Below the pieces are notes generated by a model. It was not told the DNA's origin and searched no databases. It worked only from the letters and a program-made list of their open reading frames with translations. From NCBI GenBank assembly GCA_017885655.1, contig JAFNFQ010000007.1:1-60502 (forward strand): 60,502 nucleotides of DNA, in the 5' to 3' direction. Origin of the DNA: Methanobacteriota archaeon (lineage in GTDB: Archaea; Thermoplasmatota; Thermoplasmata; RBG-16-68-12; JAFNFQ01). The position numbers were made by a program, and so were the translations under genes. Below are positions 1-9,400 of the stretch, piece by piece (the stretch's first letter is position 1; each line of letters opens with the position of its first letter).

Positions 1-8
1 GCGTCACT

Positions 9-983
9 CTATCCTTTGTAGGTCGTGTCGAAGGCGCCCGCGGTGAGGGGGAAATCCGTTGACCCTGTGTTTCCGGTCACGTAGGCGTCGCCGACGGAGT
101 CTACTGCAATCGAGTATCCCATTTCCCCACCGCTGCCGCCAAGGTAGGTCGAATAGAGGAGCGGGTCGATCACAATCTCGCGGGATTTATCCACGCCATT
201 ACACGCGAATCCATACGAAGAAGGTGCGAGCAAGAGGATCGAGCATCGCACATCGTCCATGCCTTGATATGCGATCGGGGAGGAATCCCCAATGTCTCCA
301 ATGGTGGTATGCACCAGAAGGTTGCCGGCCGCGCCCAGCTCAATACTCCTCGCTCCTTCGTAGGTAATCTTGATGACGTTGGTGTCCGTGCCGGGCGCGA
401 GGACGAATTCGTACTTCACGCCCTTGTCAGTCGTTCGGTAGATCAGGTCGACCCCGTCATACAGCCCCTCGTACACGACCTCGCGGTAGCTCCTCACGTT
501 CGTCCTCCAGTGGGCAGGGTCATTGCCGATGAAGAAGTTGATGGGATGGGGCAATGGGTTCCTGCCTTGTGGCGTCACCTTGTTCGCGCCTTCGAAGTCG
601 AGGCGAAGGAGCACTCCTCGCGATGATACCGGCTCTAGCGGGGGTGAGCGCAACGGTTCCTGATTTATCCGCAAATTGGCCACCGGTGTGGGCGGGCGCT
701 CCATCATCTTGATGAGCACGGCACTCTCAGCAAATCCGATCTGCATATCTCCAGATGTCGTGTACAGGCGGACATCTTGGTTGCCCAGCTGCCCTGCGTT
801 CTCGATGAAGTAATCAGCGGGTATCGACTTGAACATATCCTTCGAAAGGAGATTGGCGGGAGAAATCAGTTCATCTGCCCCTTCCGAGTCGCCCCTCGCC
901 TCATGCGGGAGAGTGACCAGCAACATCGCGCAGCAGGCCACCGCAAACATGCGCACCGAGAACCCTCGCTCTATCCCTCTCAT
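9..983 (-). CDS. Secreted SBBP-repeat beta-propeller protein, interrupted by an amber codon at the window edge
   Basis: The product begins with a signal peptide (hydrophobic stretch FAVACCAMLLVTL after positively charged residues). It continues with the beta-rich domain that commonly precedes SBBP repeats (YFIENAGQLGN, FFIGNDPAHW, YDGVDLIYR, KYEFVLAPGTD), then the first SBBP blade (YSTYLGGSGGE, AVDSVGDAYVTGNT). I chose the ATG at 983 because it has an SD-like aggcggtc just upstream and gives a clean signal peptide; the frame is open further upstream but crosses a TATA box. The reading frame stops with TAG at 9-11 in the middle of a blade: the residues are DTTYKG-stop-SD, and the repeat family normally continues with SDAFV. 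The codons after TAG therefore still look coding. This is either a real nonsense mutation (pseudogene), a sequencing error, or readthrough. An extracellular or cell-surface location is expected; the ligand is unknown. Confidence 0.7.
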   Translation of the reverse strand: MRGIERGFSVRMFAVACCAMLLVTLPHEARGDSEGADELISPANLLSKDMFKSIPADYFIENAGQLGNQDVRLYTTSGDMQIGFAESAVLIKMMERPPTPVANLRINQEPLRSPPLEPVSSRGVLLRLDFEGANKVTPQGRNPLPHPINFFIGNDPAHWRTNVRSYREVVYEGLYDGVDLIYRTTDKGVKYEFVLAPGTDTNVIKITYEGARSIELGAAGNLLVHTTIGDIGDSSPIAYQGMDDVRCSILLLAPSSYGFACNGVDKSREIVIDPLLYSTYLGGSGGEMGYSIAVDSVGDAYVTGNTGSTDFPLTAGAFDTTYKG

Positions 984-1170
984 ATGACCGCCTAAGAAGG
1001 CCATTATGCTTGAAGTTGATAAAACCTGCGCGCGGGGAGATGCGAGACCTTCCTGCCTTTCCGATTCCAGCCGCTTACGTCTCCAACAATCAGGCGCGAG
1101 GTCATCGCCGTCGCATGATCTCACGTGCGCGAGCCAAGCTGTCTGGCTTTTGTCAACCCTCTCCGACAAC

Positions 1171-1180
1171 TTATATATAG
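1171..1180 (+). promoter_or_regulatory. TATA box in the smc / SBBP divergent region
   Basis: The sequence ttatatatag lies 120 nt before smc. On the minus strand the same AT core could serve the SBBP gene starting at 983. The expected smc transcription start is near 1203-1207, which falls on the inverted repeat at 1201-1222. Confidence 0.5.
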
Positions 1181-1200
1181 GGTCAAGATATACATGCCCT

Positions 1201-1222
1201 TTGTCTGACATCGGTCAGACAA
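1201..1222. repeat. Perfect 9+9 inverted repeat at the predicted smc transcription start
   Basis: Arms TTGTCTGAC (1201-1209) and GTCAGACAA (1214-1222) are exact reverse complements around a 4-nt loop (atcg). A partial third copy, gtcag, follows at 1223-1227. The site lies just downstream of the TATA box, where a repressor operator or a hairpin at the 5' end of the smc transcript would act. Function is inferred from position only. Confidence 0.6.
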
Positions 1223-1290
1223 GTCAGAAGGGAATCGATGGGACGACAGCATCAAGGCTCTCTTTCCAGATTTTCCGGCGGTGATTTCCA

Positions 1291-4200
1291 GTGTATCTGA
1301 AAGAAGTCCACATGGAGAACTTCAAGTCTTTCGGTCATAAAATCACGGTCCCGCTGCTGCAGGGCTACACCACCATCACGGGGCCGAACGGATCGGGCAA
1401 GAGCAACATCGCCGACGCGATCCTCTTTGTCTTGGGCCCGAAGAGCTCAAGGGCCATCAGGGCGGGCAAGCTCACCGACCTGATCTGGAATGGCGGGAAG
1501 GACCGCAAGGGAGCTGACTACACAGAGGTCTCCCTGGTCTTTGACAATTCAGATCGCGTCATACCGATGGAGTCCGACGAGGTCCTCCTCACGAGGCGCG
1601 TCAGCCTGTCCACAGGGGTCGAGGGCGGCTACAACTCATACTTCTACGTGAACGGCAGGAAGTCGCAGCTCCAGGAGTTCGACTCCCTCCTCGCGCACGC
1701 AAGGATATCCGCCGAGGGGTACAACATCGTGCAGCAGGGCGACGTGCAGAAGATCATCTCGATGGGCAGCGTCGACAGGCGGCGGCTGCTCGACAACGTG
1801 GCGGGGTTGACGAAGTTCGACGAGGACATCGCTCAAGCGGAAACGAAGAGGACGGCGACTGAGGAGAACCTCGGGCGGATTCAGATCATACTTGACGAGA
1901 TCAAGGGCCAGCTCGGCCAGCTGGAGAAGGACAGGACGGGGGCGCTGAAGTACAAGGAGCTGAAGGAACGCCTCGACCTCGCGAAGGCGCAGATGGCCTT
2001 CAAGAACAAGGAGCTGGTCGAGGAAGAGATCAACGGGACGAAGAAGCAGCTCGCGAAGTACGAGGCGGAGAGGACGAAGCTCCAGGAACAGATCACTTCA
2101 CTGGAGGCGGAGCTGCAGAAGGCCGCGGAGGGACTGGCGGGAGCGGAGGCGAAGATCGCGGAACGCGGCGGGGACGAGGCGAGGCAGCTCAAGGAGAAGC
2201 TGGACAACCTCCGGGTCGAGAGGGCAAGGGCCGCTGACGGGATCGAGACCAGCAAGGAAGAGATTCTCCGGTTGAAGAAGGAAGCGATCGACGTCGGGCG
2301 AGACCGGGGCAGAGTCCAGAAGGAGATGGACGCGCTCACGAAGGAGAGGAAGACTGTCGCGACGCAGTTCTCCGAGGCGGAGGAGAAGCTCAGGGATGCA
2401 GAGTCAGAGCTGAAGAAGCTGGAAGGCGTCGCGTCGAAATCGGATTCGAAGGTCACCGCGATCCAGAAGGAGATAGTCACACTCACCAAGAAGACAGGCG
2501 AGCTCGAGGAGAAGGTGCACGACCTCGTCCTCGAGTCGGATAGGCAGAAGCAAGAGGCGGAGAGGCTCGAGTCGGACATCTCGCAGCTCGAGCAGAGCAG
2601 GAAGTCGAGCGAGCTGGAGGTCCAGGACTCCGAGTTCCAGATCAAGGAGATCAAGTCCGGCACGAAGGATGCGACCAAGGGCGTGAGGAAGCTCCAGGAG
2701 GAGTTCTACGCCAAGAGGAAGGAGGAGCAGGAGCTCACGAAGCAGGCGGGAGAACTCGAGGCCGCGATCCAGACTCTGACAAGGGAATACACCCGGCTAA
2801 AGGCAGAGAAGGACGCGGTCGAATTCGTGCAGAAGGGTTACACGAGGGCGGTCAGCGCGATCCTGGACGTGAGGGACCGCGGCGAGATCAAGGGCATACA
2901 CGGCACCGTCGCTGAGCTGGCGAAGGTGGACGACAGGTACGACACGGCGATCAGCGTGGCGGCGGGCCAGAGGATGCAGGCGGTCATAGTCGACTCCGAT
3001 GCGGTGGCGGCGCAGTGCATCCAGCACCTGAGGAAGGAGAAGAGCGGGCGGGCGATCTTCCTGCCCCTCAACAAGATGCTCTCATCGAGACCGAGGGGCA
3101 AGGCGCTTTTGGCGGTGAAGGAGTCGGTCGGCTTCGCGATCGACCTAGTCAAGTTCGATGAGAAGTACAGGGACGCTTATTCCTACGTATTTGGAGACAC
3201 GATTGTCGTCGAGACGCTTGACCAGGCGAGGAAGCTCATGGGCGGGATCAGGCTCGTGACGATAGAGGGCGACTTGGTCGAAGCGAGCGGCGCCATGGTC
3301 GGCGGGGAGCTGGAGAAGAGCATCCTACGGTTCGGCGGGCCGGAGAAGGGCCAGGTTGAGAGCGTCTCCTCCAGGTTGAGGCAGGCGACGGAGGAGGCCG
3401 ACAGGGTCCGGGACAGCCTCCAGGACCTGAGGAGGGAGCTGGTCGAGCTCGAGTCGCAGCTCAAGGAGGTCGGGGCGAAGACCCAGACCACCGACGTGAA
3501 GGTCGACGCGCTCGAGGCGAAGAGGAAGGAGTTCGCTGTCAGGCTCAAGACGGTCGATGACGAGCTGAAGTCGAAGAGGGAGCGGCTGGAGGACGTCACC
3601 ACAACCGGAGAAAGGGTCAAGGCGGACCTGGAGAAGCTCTCGAAGGAACTGAATGTGCTCAAGAAGGAGCTCGAGGAGCAGAAGAGGCTCGCGATGGAGG
3701 CGACGCCGCAGCAGGTCTCCTCGAAGATGAAGGAGCTGATGGCGGAGAAGGCGTCCTTCCAGGAGTCTTACACTACCCTGAAGGGCAGGGCGGACACGAT
3801 CGACGCGCAGCTGAGAGTGCTCACCGACAGGAAGACCGAGCTGGATGGGAGGTTCGGGTCGCTCGAGTCGCAGAGGAAGGAGCACGAGAAGCGCGTCCAT
3901 GATCTCGGCGTCTCTCTCGAGAAGTTCGCGACGGAGCTGAGGGCTCTGGAGAAGATGGAGGCCTCGATGGGCAAGGAGATGGCAGACCTCCAGGCGAAGA
4001 GGGACGAGCTCTACCGCCAGAAGACCGGCTTCGAGGCGGAGATAGACAAGGTGGGGCACAAGATCGAGACCAAGGAGGACTTCCACCTCGGCCTTCAGAC
4101 CGAGCTCAAGGTCCAGGAGGACAAGCTCGCGGAGGCGGAGAAGGAGCTGCAGGGATTCGAGCTCGAGGTGGAGGGCAAGCTCCCCTCGATGGACGACCTC

Positions 4201-4878
4201 AGGAAGACTGTCTCGGACACCGATACTCAGATGCTCGCGCTGGGCAACGTGAACATGAAGGCCCTCGAGGACTACGATATCCAGCAGAAGAGGCACGGGG
4301 AGCTGAGCGGCGAACTGACGCAGCTCAACGGCCAGAGGGAGGACCTGATCAAGCTAGTGGCGGAACTTACTGAAAAGAAGAAGGACGGCCTCGCAAGGGT
4401 CTTCACCGCGATCAATGAGAACTTCAAGAGGGTCTACACCGACCTCTCCGATGGCGGGGAGGCGGAGCTCCTCCTGGAGAACGAGCAGGAGCCCTTCCAG
4501 GGCGGGCTGCTGATCAGGGCGAAGCCTCCGGGGAAGAAGGTGCTCAGGATAGAAGCCCTGTCAGGCGGGGAGAAGAGCCTCGTCTCCATGGCCTTCATAT
4601 TCGCGCTGCAGGAGGACGACCCCTCGCCGTTCTACATCTTCGACGAGATCGACCAGAACCTCGACGCTGTCAACGCGGAGAAGGTCGCGAAGATGCTGCA
4701 CCGCACGAGCTCCAAGGCGCAGACCATACAGGTGAGCCTGCGCAAGGTCACGCTCAAGGAGGCGGACCACATCGTCGGCGTCACGATACAGAAGTCCGGC
4801 GTCAGCGAGGTCGTGATGAAGGTCAACCTCTCGGACATCGAGGAGGAGAAGCCGGCAGAAGCGGAGGTGCCGGCATGA
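1291..4878 (+). CDS. smc: Chromosome segregation/condensin ATPase SMC
   Basis: SMC is the ATPase of the prokaryotic condensin that organises and segregates the chromosome with the ScpA kleisin and ScpB. The 1195-residue length is typical. Residues 31-39 hold the Walker A motif GPNGSGKSN, about 535-670 the hinge (IHGTVAELAKVD through EASGAMVGG), flanked by two long coiled-coil arms rich in K, E and L. Residues 1090-1097 hold the ABC signature LSGGEKSL and about 1114-1125 the Walker B/D-loop FYIFDEIDQNLD. The start is GTG, supported by an excellent Shine-Dalgarno (GGCGGTGAT, 1277-1285). The stop overlaps the scpA start (ATGA), so the pair is translationally coupled. The leader of about 85 nt carries the inverted repeat at 1201-1222. 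Confidence 0.98.
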   Translation: MYLKEVHMENFKSFGHKITVPLLQGYTTITGPNGSGKSNIADAILFVLGPKSSRAIRAGKLTDLIWNGGKDRKGADYTEVSLVFDNSDRVIPMESDEVLLTRRVSLSTGVEGGYNSYFYVNGRKSQLQEFDSLLAHARISAEGYNIVQQGDVQKIISMGSVDRRRLLDNVAGLTKFDEDIAQAETKRTATEENLGRIQIILDEIKGQLGQLEKDRTGALKYKELKERLDLAKAQMAFKNKELVEEEINGTKKQLAKYEAERTKLQEQITSLEAELQKAAEGLAGAEAKIAERGGDEARQLKEKLDNLRVERARAADGIETSKEEILRLKKEAIDVGRDRGRVQKEMDALTKERKTVATQFSEAEEKLRDAESELKKLEGVASKSDSKVTAIQKEIVTLTKKTGELEEKVHDLVLESDRQKQEAERLESDISQLEQSRKSSELEVQDSEFQIKEIKSGTKDATKGVRKLQEEFYAKRKEEQELTKQAGELEAAIQTLTREYTRLKAEKDAVEFVQKGYTRAVSAILDVRDRGEIKGIHGTVAELAKVDDRYDTAISVAAGQRMQAVIVDSDAVAAQCIQHLRKEKSGRAIFLPLNKMLSSRPRGKALLAVKESVGFAIDLVKFDEKYRDAYSYVFGDTIVVETLDQARKLMGGIRLVTIEGDLVEASGAMVGGELEKSILRFGGPEKGQVESVSSRLRQATEEADRVRDSLQDLRRELVELESQLKEVGAKTQTTDVKVDALEAKRKEFAVRLKTVDDELKSKRERLEDVTTTGERVKADLEKLSKELNVLKKELEEQKRLAMEATPQQVSSKMKELMAEKASFQESYTTLKGRADTIDAQLRVLTDRKTELDGRFGSLESQRKEHEKRVHDLGVSLEKFATELRALEKMEASMGKEMADLQAKRDELYRQKTGFEAEIDKVGHKIETKEDFHLGLQTELKVQEDKLAEAEKELQGFELEVEGKLPSMDDLRKTVSDTDTQMLALGNVNMKALEDYDIQQKRHGELSGELTQLNGQREDLIKLVAELTEKKKDGLARVFTAINENFKRVYTDLSDGGEAELLLENEQEPFQGGLLIRAKPPGKKVLRIEALSGGEKSLVSMAFIFALQEDDPSPFYIFDEIDQNLDAVNAEKVAKMLHRTSSKAQTIQVSLRKVTLKEADHIVGVTIQKSGVSEVVMKVNLSDIEEEKPAEAEVPA

Positions 4879-5801
4879 ACGAGACATACGACGCGGTTCT
4901 CGGCCACCTGCTGTTCCACAAGTCGCTGATCAGCGAGCAGGACGGCGGGGAGCGAATTTCGAAGTACATGGCCATGGTCCAGGAGATAGAGCAGTGCCAG
5001 CACCTGGCGGTGAGAGACCCAATGGAGAAGAGCATCGCCGCCGCGTTCGAGCTCGTGCTCGAGAAGCAGATGGACCCCTGGGACATCAACCTCGCAGAGT
5101 TCACGAGGATGTACCTGGAGAAGGTCAAGGACGACGGCTTCGTCAACTTCGTGACCGCGGGGAAGCTGGTCTCGATGGCATGGTCCATCCTCAAGATGCA
5201 GAGCGACATGGTGCTCACTGCTGCCGAACCGCCGCAACAGGAGTCCCCGTTCGCGGACTGGGACCTCGGCCTAGCGACCCTCGATGATTCAGGCGAGGTC
5301 GACTTCACTCAATCAATTATCGGCGGGAGGGTGATGCCCCTCCAGGAGGCGATACGGCGTCAGGGCAAGAGGGCTGTCACGCTGATGGAGCTCATGGACG
5401 CCTTCGACGAGGCGAGGCAGGAGGCCGAGAGGCACCTGCAGCTCATGGCCCTGAGGGAGAAGGCGCGCAACGTCAGGATGACGATCCCGAGCGCGAACAT
5501 ACACTGTGAAGACTTGTTTGAAGACCTCGACTCCACATGGTCGCGCATCACCCGATTCAACGGCTCTCCCATACCGATTGCCGACCTGTGGAACGGCGAC
5601 TCCTTCGACAGGGTGACCGTCTTCACCTCGATCCTCTTCCTCGCGAACCTGCAGAAGGTCAAGATCTGGCAGAAGAAGCTGCCCTATGGCGAGATATTCG
5701 TTCAAAGGATAACCGAGCAGACAGAGCTGTCCAGCGAAGAGCTTGCGGGTCTGGCGGGAGCCGCGACGAAGATGGCGGGCAAGACCGAGGCGGTGGCCTA
5801 G
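4875..5801 (+). CDS. scpA: Segregation and condensation protein A (kleisin)
   Basis: ScpA bridges the two SMC heads. The 308-residue protein has the family pattern: an N-terminal helical part with DPMEKSIAAAFELVLEKQMDPWDINLAEFTRMYLEKV, matching the conserved region where kleisins read through a D-P-W-D-I-x-L segment, an acidic middle, and a C-terminal winged helix (VTVFTSILFLANLQKVKIWQ, then YGEIFVQRI) that contacts the SMC head. The ATG overlaps the smc stop by 4 nt. The stop TAG is followed after one base by scpB. The C-terminal tail after the winged helix (about 30 residues, Ala/Glu-rich) looks unstructured. Confidence 0.93.
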   Translation: MNETYDAVLGHLLFHKSLISEQDGGERISKYMAMVQEIEQCQHLAVRDPMEKSIAAAFELVLEKQMDPWDINLAEFTRMYLEKVKDDGFVNFVTAGKLVSMAWSILKMQSDMVLTAAEPPQQESPFADWDLGLATLDDSGEVDFTQSIIGGRVMPLQEAIRRQGKRAVTLMELMDAFDEARQEAERHLQLMALREKARNVRMTIPSANIHCEDLFEDLDSTWSRITRFNGSPIPIADLWNGDSFDRVTVFTSILFLANLQKVKIWQKKLPYGEIFVQRITEQTELSSEELAGLAGAATKMAGKTEAVA

Positions 5802-5802
5802 G

Positions 5803-6345
5803 GTGTCGGAGGAAAGGGGAATCGTGGAGGCCGCCCTCTTCTCTGCGGGGAAACCCGTGACGCCTGAGGACATCGCGGAGAGCACGAAGCTCCCCGTCGA
5901 GCAGGTCATCAGTTCGCTCAAGGGCATCAGGAAGGCCTATGACTCGATGAAGAGCGCGCTGGAGGTCACGCAGATCGGCAAGAAGTGGACCATCCAGATC
6001 AGGTCGGAGTATACGGAGAAGGCGAGGTTCTTCGCTCCCCCGGAGCTGCCGGAGGATGTCGTCAAGACCGCCGCACTGATCGCCTATCACCAGCCGATAA
6101 GGCAGAGCGACCTGGGGGACATGATCGGGGAGAAGGTCTACGACCACGTGAAGATGCTCAGGGGTCTCAACCTGGTGAGCGCCAGGCCTGAAGGGAGGAC
6201 GCTGAGCCTGACCACGAGCAGGCAGTTCCCCGACTTCTTCGGGTTGAAGGCTACCGCCAGGAAGGAGATAAAGAAATTCATGGGGGAGAGGGCAGGACTG
6301 AAGAAAGAGGAAAAGCCCAGCATAGAAACGGAAACCCATGACTGA
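5803..6345 (+). CDS. scpB: Segregation and condensation protein B
   Basis: ScpB dimers stabilise the SMC-ScpA complex through two winged-helix domains. The 180-residue product shows the first (IVEAALFSAGKPVTPEDIAE, then VISSLKGIRKAYD) and the second (VKTAALIAYHQPIRQSDLGDMIG, then HVKMLRGLNLVSARPEG), with the usual ScpB phrase ALIAYHQPI. I chose GTG at 5803, one base after the scpA stop, because the protein then starts directly with the first winged helix; the longer in-frame extension overlaps scpA and is Arg-rich, unlike a real N-terminus. It is the third gene of the smc operon. The C-terminal 20 residues are charged and probably disordered. Confidence 0.92.
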   Translation: MSEERGIVEAALFSAGKPVTPEDIAESTKLPVEQVISSLKGIRKAYDSMKSALEVTQIGKKWTIQIRSEYTEKARFFAPPELPEDVVKTAALIAYHQPIRQSDLGDMIGEKVYDHVKMLRGLNLVSARPEGRTLSLTTSRQFPDFFGLKATARKEIKKFMGERAGLKKEEKPSIETETHD

Positions 6346-6353
6346 GACGAACA

Positions 6354-6364
6354 CTTTATATAAA
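6354..6364 (+). promoter_or_regulatory. TATA box for the 21-repeat protein gene
   Basis: ctttatataaa is a strong archaeal TATA box, placing the start of transcription near 6388. This separates the following gene from the smc operon. The leader (about 6388-6453) holds a possible stem of gtctac (6397-6402) with gtagac (6416-6421) and the SD-like GGAGCTGAT at 6442-6450. Confidence 0.65.
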
Positions 6365-6453
6365 ACCCGGTTCATACTTTACAGTCGGAGCCTGCTGTCT
6401 ACGGACGCCCCCCGAGTAGACCACGGTAGTCCTTCACTTATGGAGCTGATATT

Positions 6454-9400
6454 CTGAGTGGCTACCTCAGGGATATACAGCTCCGGAAGCAGCTCGAAGA
6501 GAAGGTCAAGGAAGCGACCAAGAACCGCCAGCAGGTCGAGACGGAGATGGCGGCGGCCAACGAGGCCCTGACCGCGTGTCGCGCTATCGACGCCGCGACG
6601 ACGGAGGCGGAGACGGCACTGGCCGAAGCGATGTCCTCGATTAGCGGCAAGGACTACAAGCTCGCCCTGGAGAAAGCGATAGAGGCCAGGGAGAAGGCAA
6701 GGAAGTCCTACGGGGAGCGCGTAGTTGCCATCGTGGATTCCAGTGCGGGCCTGCTCAACATCGCGAAGAACATGGGTGCGAACGTCGTTGACGGCGAGGC
6801 GGCGATAGAGAAGTCGAGGGACGCGCTGACCAAGGAGGATCACGCCACAGCGCTCGATCTCGCGAACAGGATATGGAAGAAGTTCGAGAAGATAGTCCAT
6901 GAGCACCTTTCAAAATCATTCTCCGCCGCCCAGTCGCTCATAATGACCGCCAAGAACCTCGGGAAGGACACGGCGACCGTCGAGGACCTGCTGTCCAGGG
7001 CGAGGGGGGCCGTGGAGAGCAACGACTTCGAGCTGGCGCTTAGCTATACGAACGAGTGCCTCGAGGCAATCAGGGGCGAGCTGACCGAGGAGGTTTCGAT
7101 GGCGGCAGCGGAGGTCGAGGCGCTCCTCAAGATATCGCAGGAGCAGGGCGTGGATGTCAGCAAGATGTCCGCCCTGATCGAGAGGTCCAAGGCCGATGCC
7201 GAGAAGTCGGAGTTCCAGAAGGCCATCAACGCGCTGAAGCAGAGCAAGTCAGAGGGAGAGAAGGCTCTGCAGAAGGGTCTCGATGCGAGGCTAGCCGAGG
7301 CCGCGAAGCTCTCAGAGGCCGCGATGGAAATGGGGGCCGATGTAGGGAGTACCAAGAACATCCTCGATCAAGCCAACGCCTCGCTCCGCGAGGGCAACTT
7401 CCAGCAGACGGCGAACCTGGGCAAGCAAGCGCTCCAGGAGATTCAAGCCGCCCAGTTCCAGAGGGTGCTTTTCACCATCGCGCAGTCGCGAGACAAGTTC
7501 GTCGCCGCCAAGAATATAGGCGCGGACATCACGCCCGCCATGGACGTGCTGAACAGGGCGAGGCAGTCCCTGCAGCAGGGGAGATTCAGGGAGGCGCTCG
7601 AATTCGCGAAGCACGCCGAGGACGAGGTCGAGAAGTCGCTCGGGCAGTTCCGCCAGGTCGAGACGGCAGTCAGGGACATCGGCAGCGATTTCATCGAGGC
7701 GGAGGCGCTCGGCGTGAACGTCGCGAGCGCTCGGAGGCTCCTCGAGAGGGCTAAGAAGGACTTGAACGCGAGGGACTTCGCTTCGGCGCTCGATGAGGTT
7801 CGCAAGGCGAAGGAGGAGCTCGCGAGGAGCGAGTACGAGAGGACGATGGAGGTCATGGAGCAGTCCGAGTTCATCATGACGCTCGGGGAGCGCATGGCCG
7901 CCGACCTAGAGGATGCGGGCAAGCTGCTGGAGGACTGCATCGTCGCGACGAAGGAGAAGCAGTACAGGAAGGCAATCGAACTGGCGCAGGGCGCGAGTTC
8001 GAGCGCCGAGATGTCGATCAAGGGCAAGCTCACGGACGCGCTGGCGAACTTGAGGGGGTCGATGGGCTTCCTCGCCGAGGACGCGGTGAACCTGAGGAGC
8101 CTGGTGGACAAGGCCGAGGGGGCGATGGCCGCCAGGGATTACGACGGGGCGTTCACGTTCGTTTCGGAGGGGCAGAAGCTCGTCGAAGGACGGACGAAGG
8201 CGAAGGCGGACGAGTTCCACCAGATGCTCAAGTCCGCGGTGGAGCTGGGAGCCGAGCTGGGTGCGCCGGTCGGCGCCTTGGCGGAGCTGTTTAAGGAAGC
8301 CGACGCCGCGCTGGAGCGCGGCGACCTGCCCAAGGTCGTGTCGATGCGGGAACATGGCATCGCAGACCTCGGCACGATTGGCGAGACGATCTTCAACATC
8401 GTGAAGGAGAGGGTCGTCGAGGCCAGGAATTTCAGGATCAACATAGAGGAATTGCTGCAGTTTCTCAAGAGGGCACGCATGGCGCTGAGCGTCGGGGAGC
8501 TGCCTGAGGCCTTCCGGTTGATGAGCGAGTGCAGCCAGAGGACCACCCAGCTTGTCACCTTCCACAAGGAGACATACAACGCCATCTCCTCAGCCGCCGC
8601 GCTGCTTGCCGAGGCGAAGAAGAAGGACGTCGACGTCACGACCGTCCTCGAGATGCTCTTGGAGGCGAAGAAAGCCTTCGAGAGGCTGGACTACGAGCGG
8701 GCGTTGGAGCTCGCACGCAGGGCGAAGTCCGAGACCGAGAAGCTGATGATACTCTATGCCTCCGCGCAGAATATCATCGCCACCAAGGAGAAACTGGAGG
8801 TGGCGGAGATGCTGGCCATCGACACGGCCACTCTCAGGGACAACCTGGAGCGCGCGAAGGAGGCGATGAAGAGCAAGTCCTACGAGGAAGCCCTCAACGT
8901 CTCGACGAAGACGCAGCAGGCGATAGACGAGCTTCTGGACAACAAGGTGAGGAGCCTCATCTCGCAGGCGGATTCGATCATGGATGCCCTCAAGGACGCG
9001 CAGATGTCCGAGCAGAGAGAGAAGATCGCGAGGGCGAAGGAGCTGCTCGAGAGGCGCGCGTGGGGCGAGGCGGGTGAACTGGCGATTGCCGCCAGGGAGG
9101 ACCTCGAGAGATCGATCAAGAAGAGGGAGGAGGTCGGCGTCGCGCTCAAGAAGGGCCAGGACGCGCTCTCGGAGATAGAGGCGCTCAACATCGAGACGCC
9201 CGACGCGAGGAAGCTCATCGAGAAGGCCGAGAGGGCCGCGAGGACGGGAGACTTCGATACGGCTCTGGAAGCCGCCGTCAGCGCCAATCAGGAGCTCGAT
9301 AGGGAGAGGGACATCAGCGTCAACAAGACCATAGACAAGTTCCAGGACGCGATCAACAAGGCGAAGCGCGAAGGGATAGACACAAGGTCTGCGGTGAAGC

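Noticed and set aside
9-11. TAG as a pyrrolysine codon
   Set aside because: scpA, porB, the aldehyde dehydrogenase, IPK, fni, idsA, the LURP-one-like gene and the FG-GAP gene all end in TAG, so TAG is an ordinary stop here; no pyl gene is in view.
3325-4296. Minus-strand frame of about 320 codons opposite the smc coiled coil
   Set aside because: It is Leu/Glu/Arg-rich and results from the repetitive Lys/Glu codons of the coiled coil read backwards.
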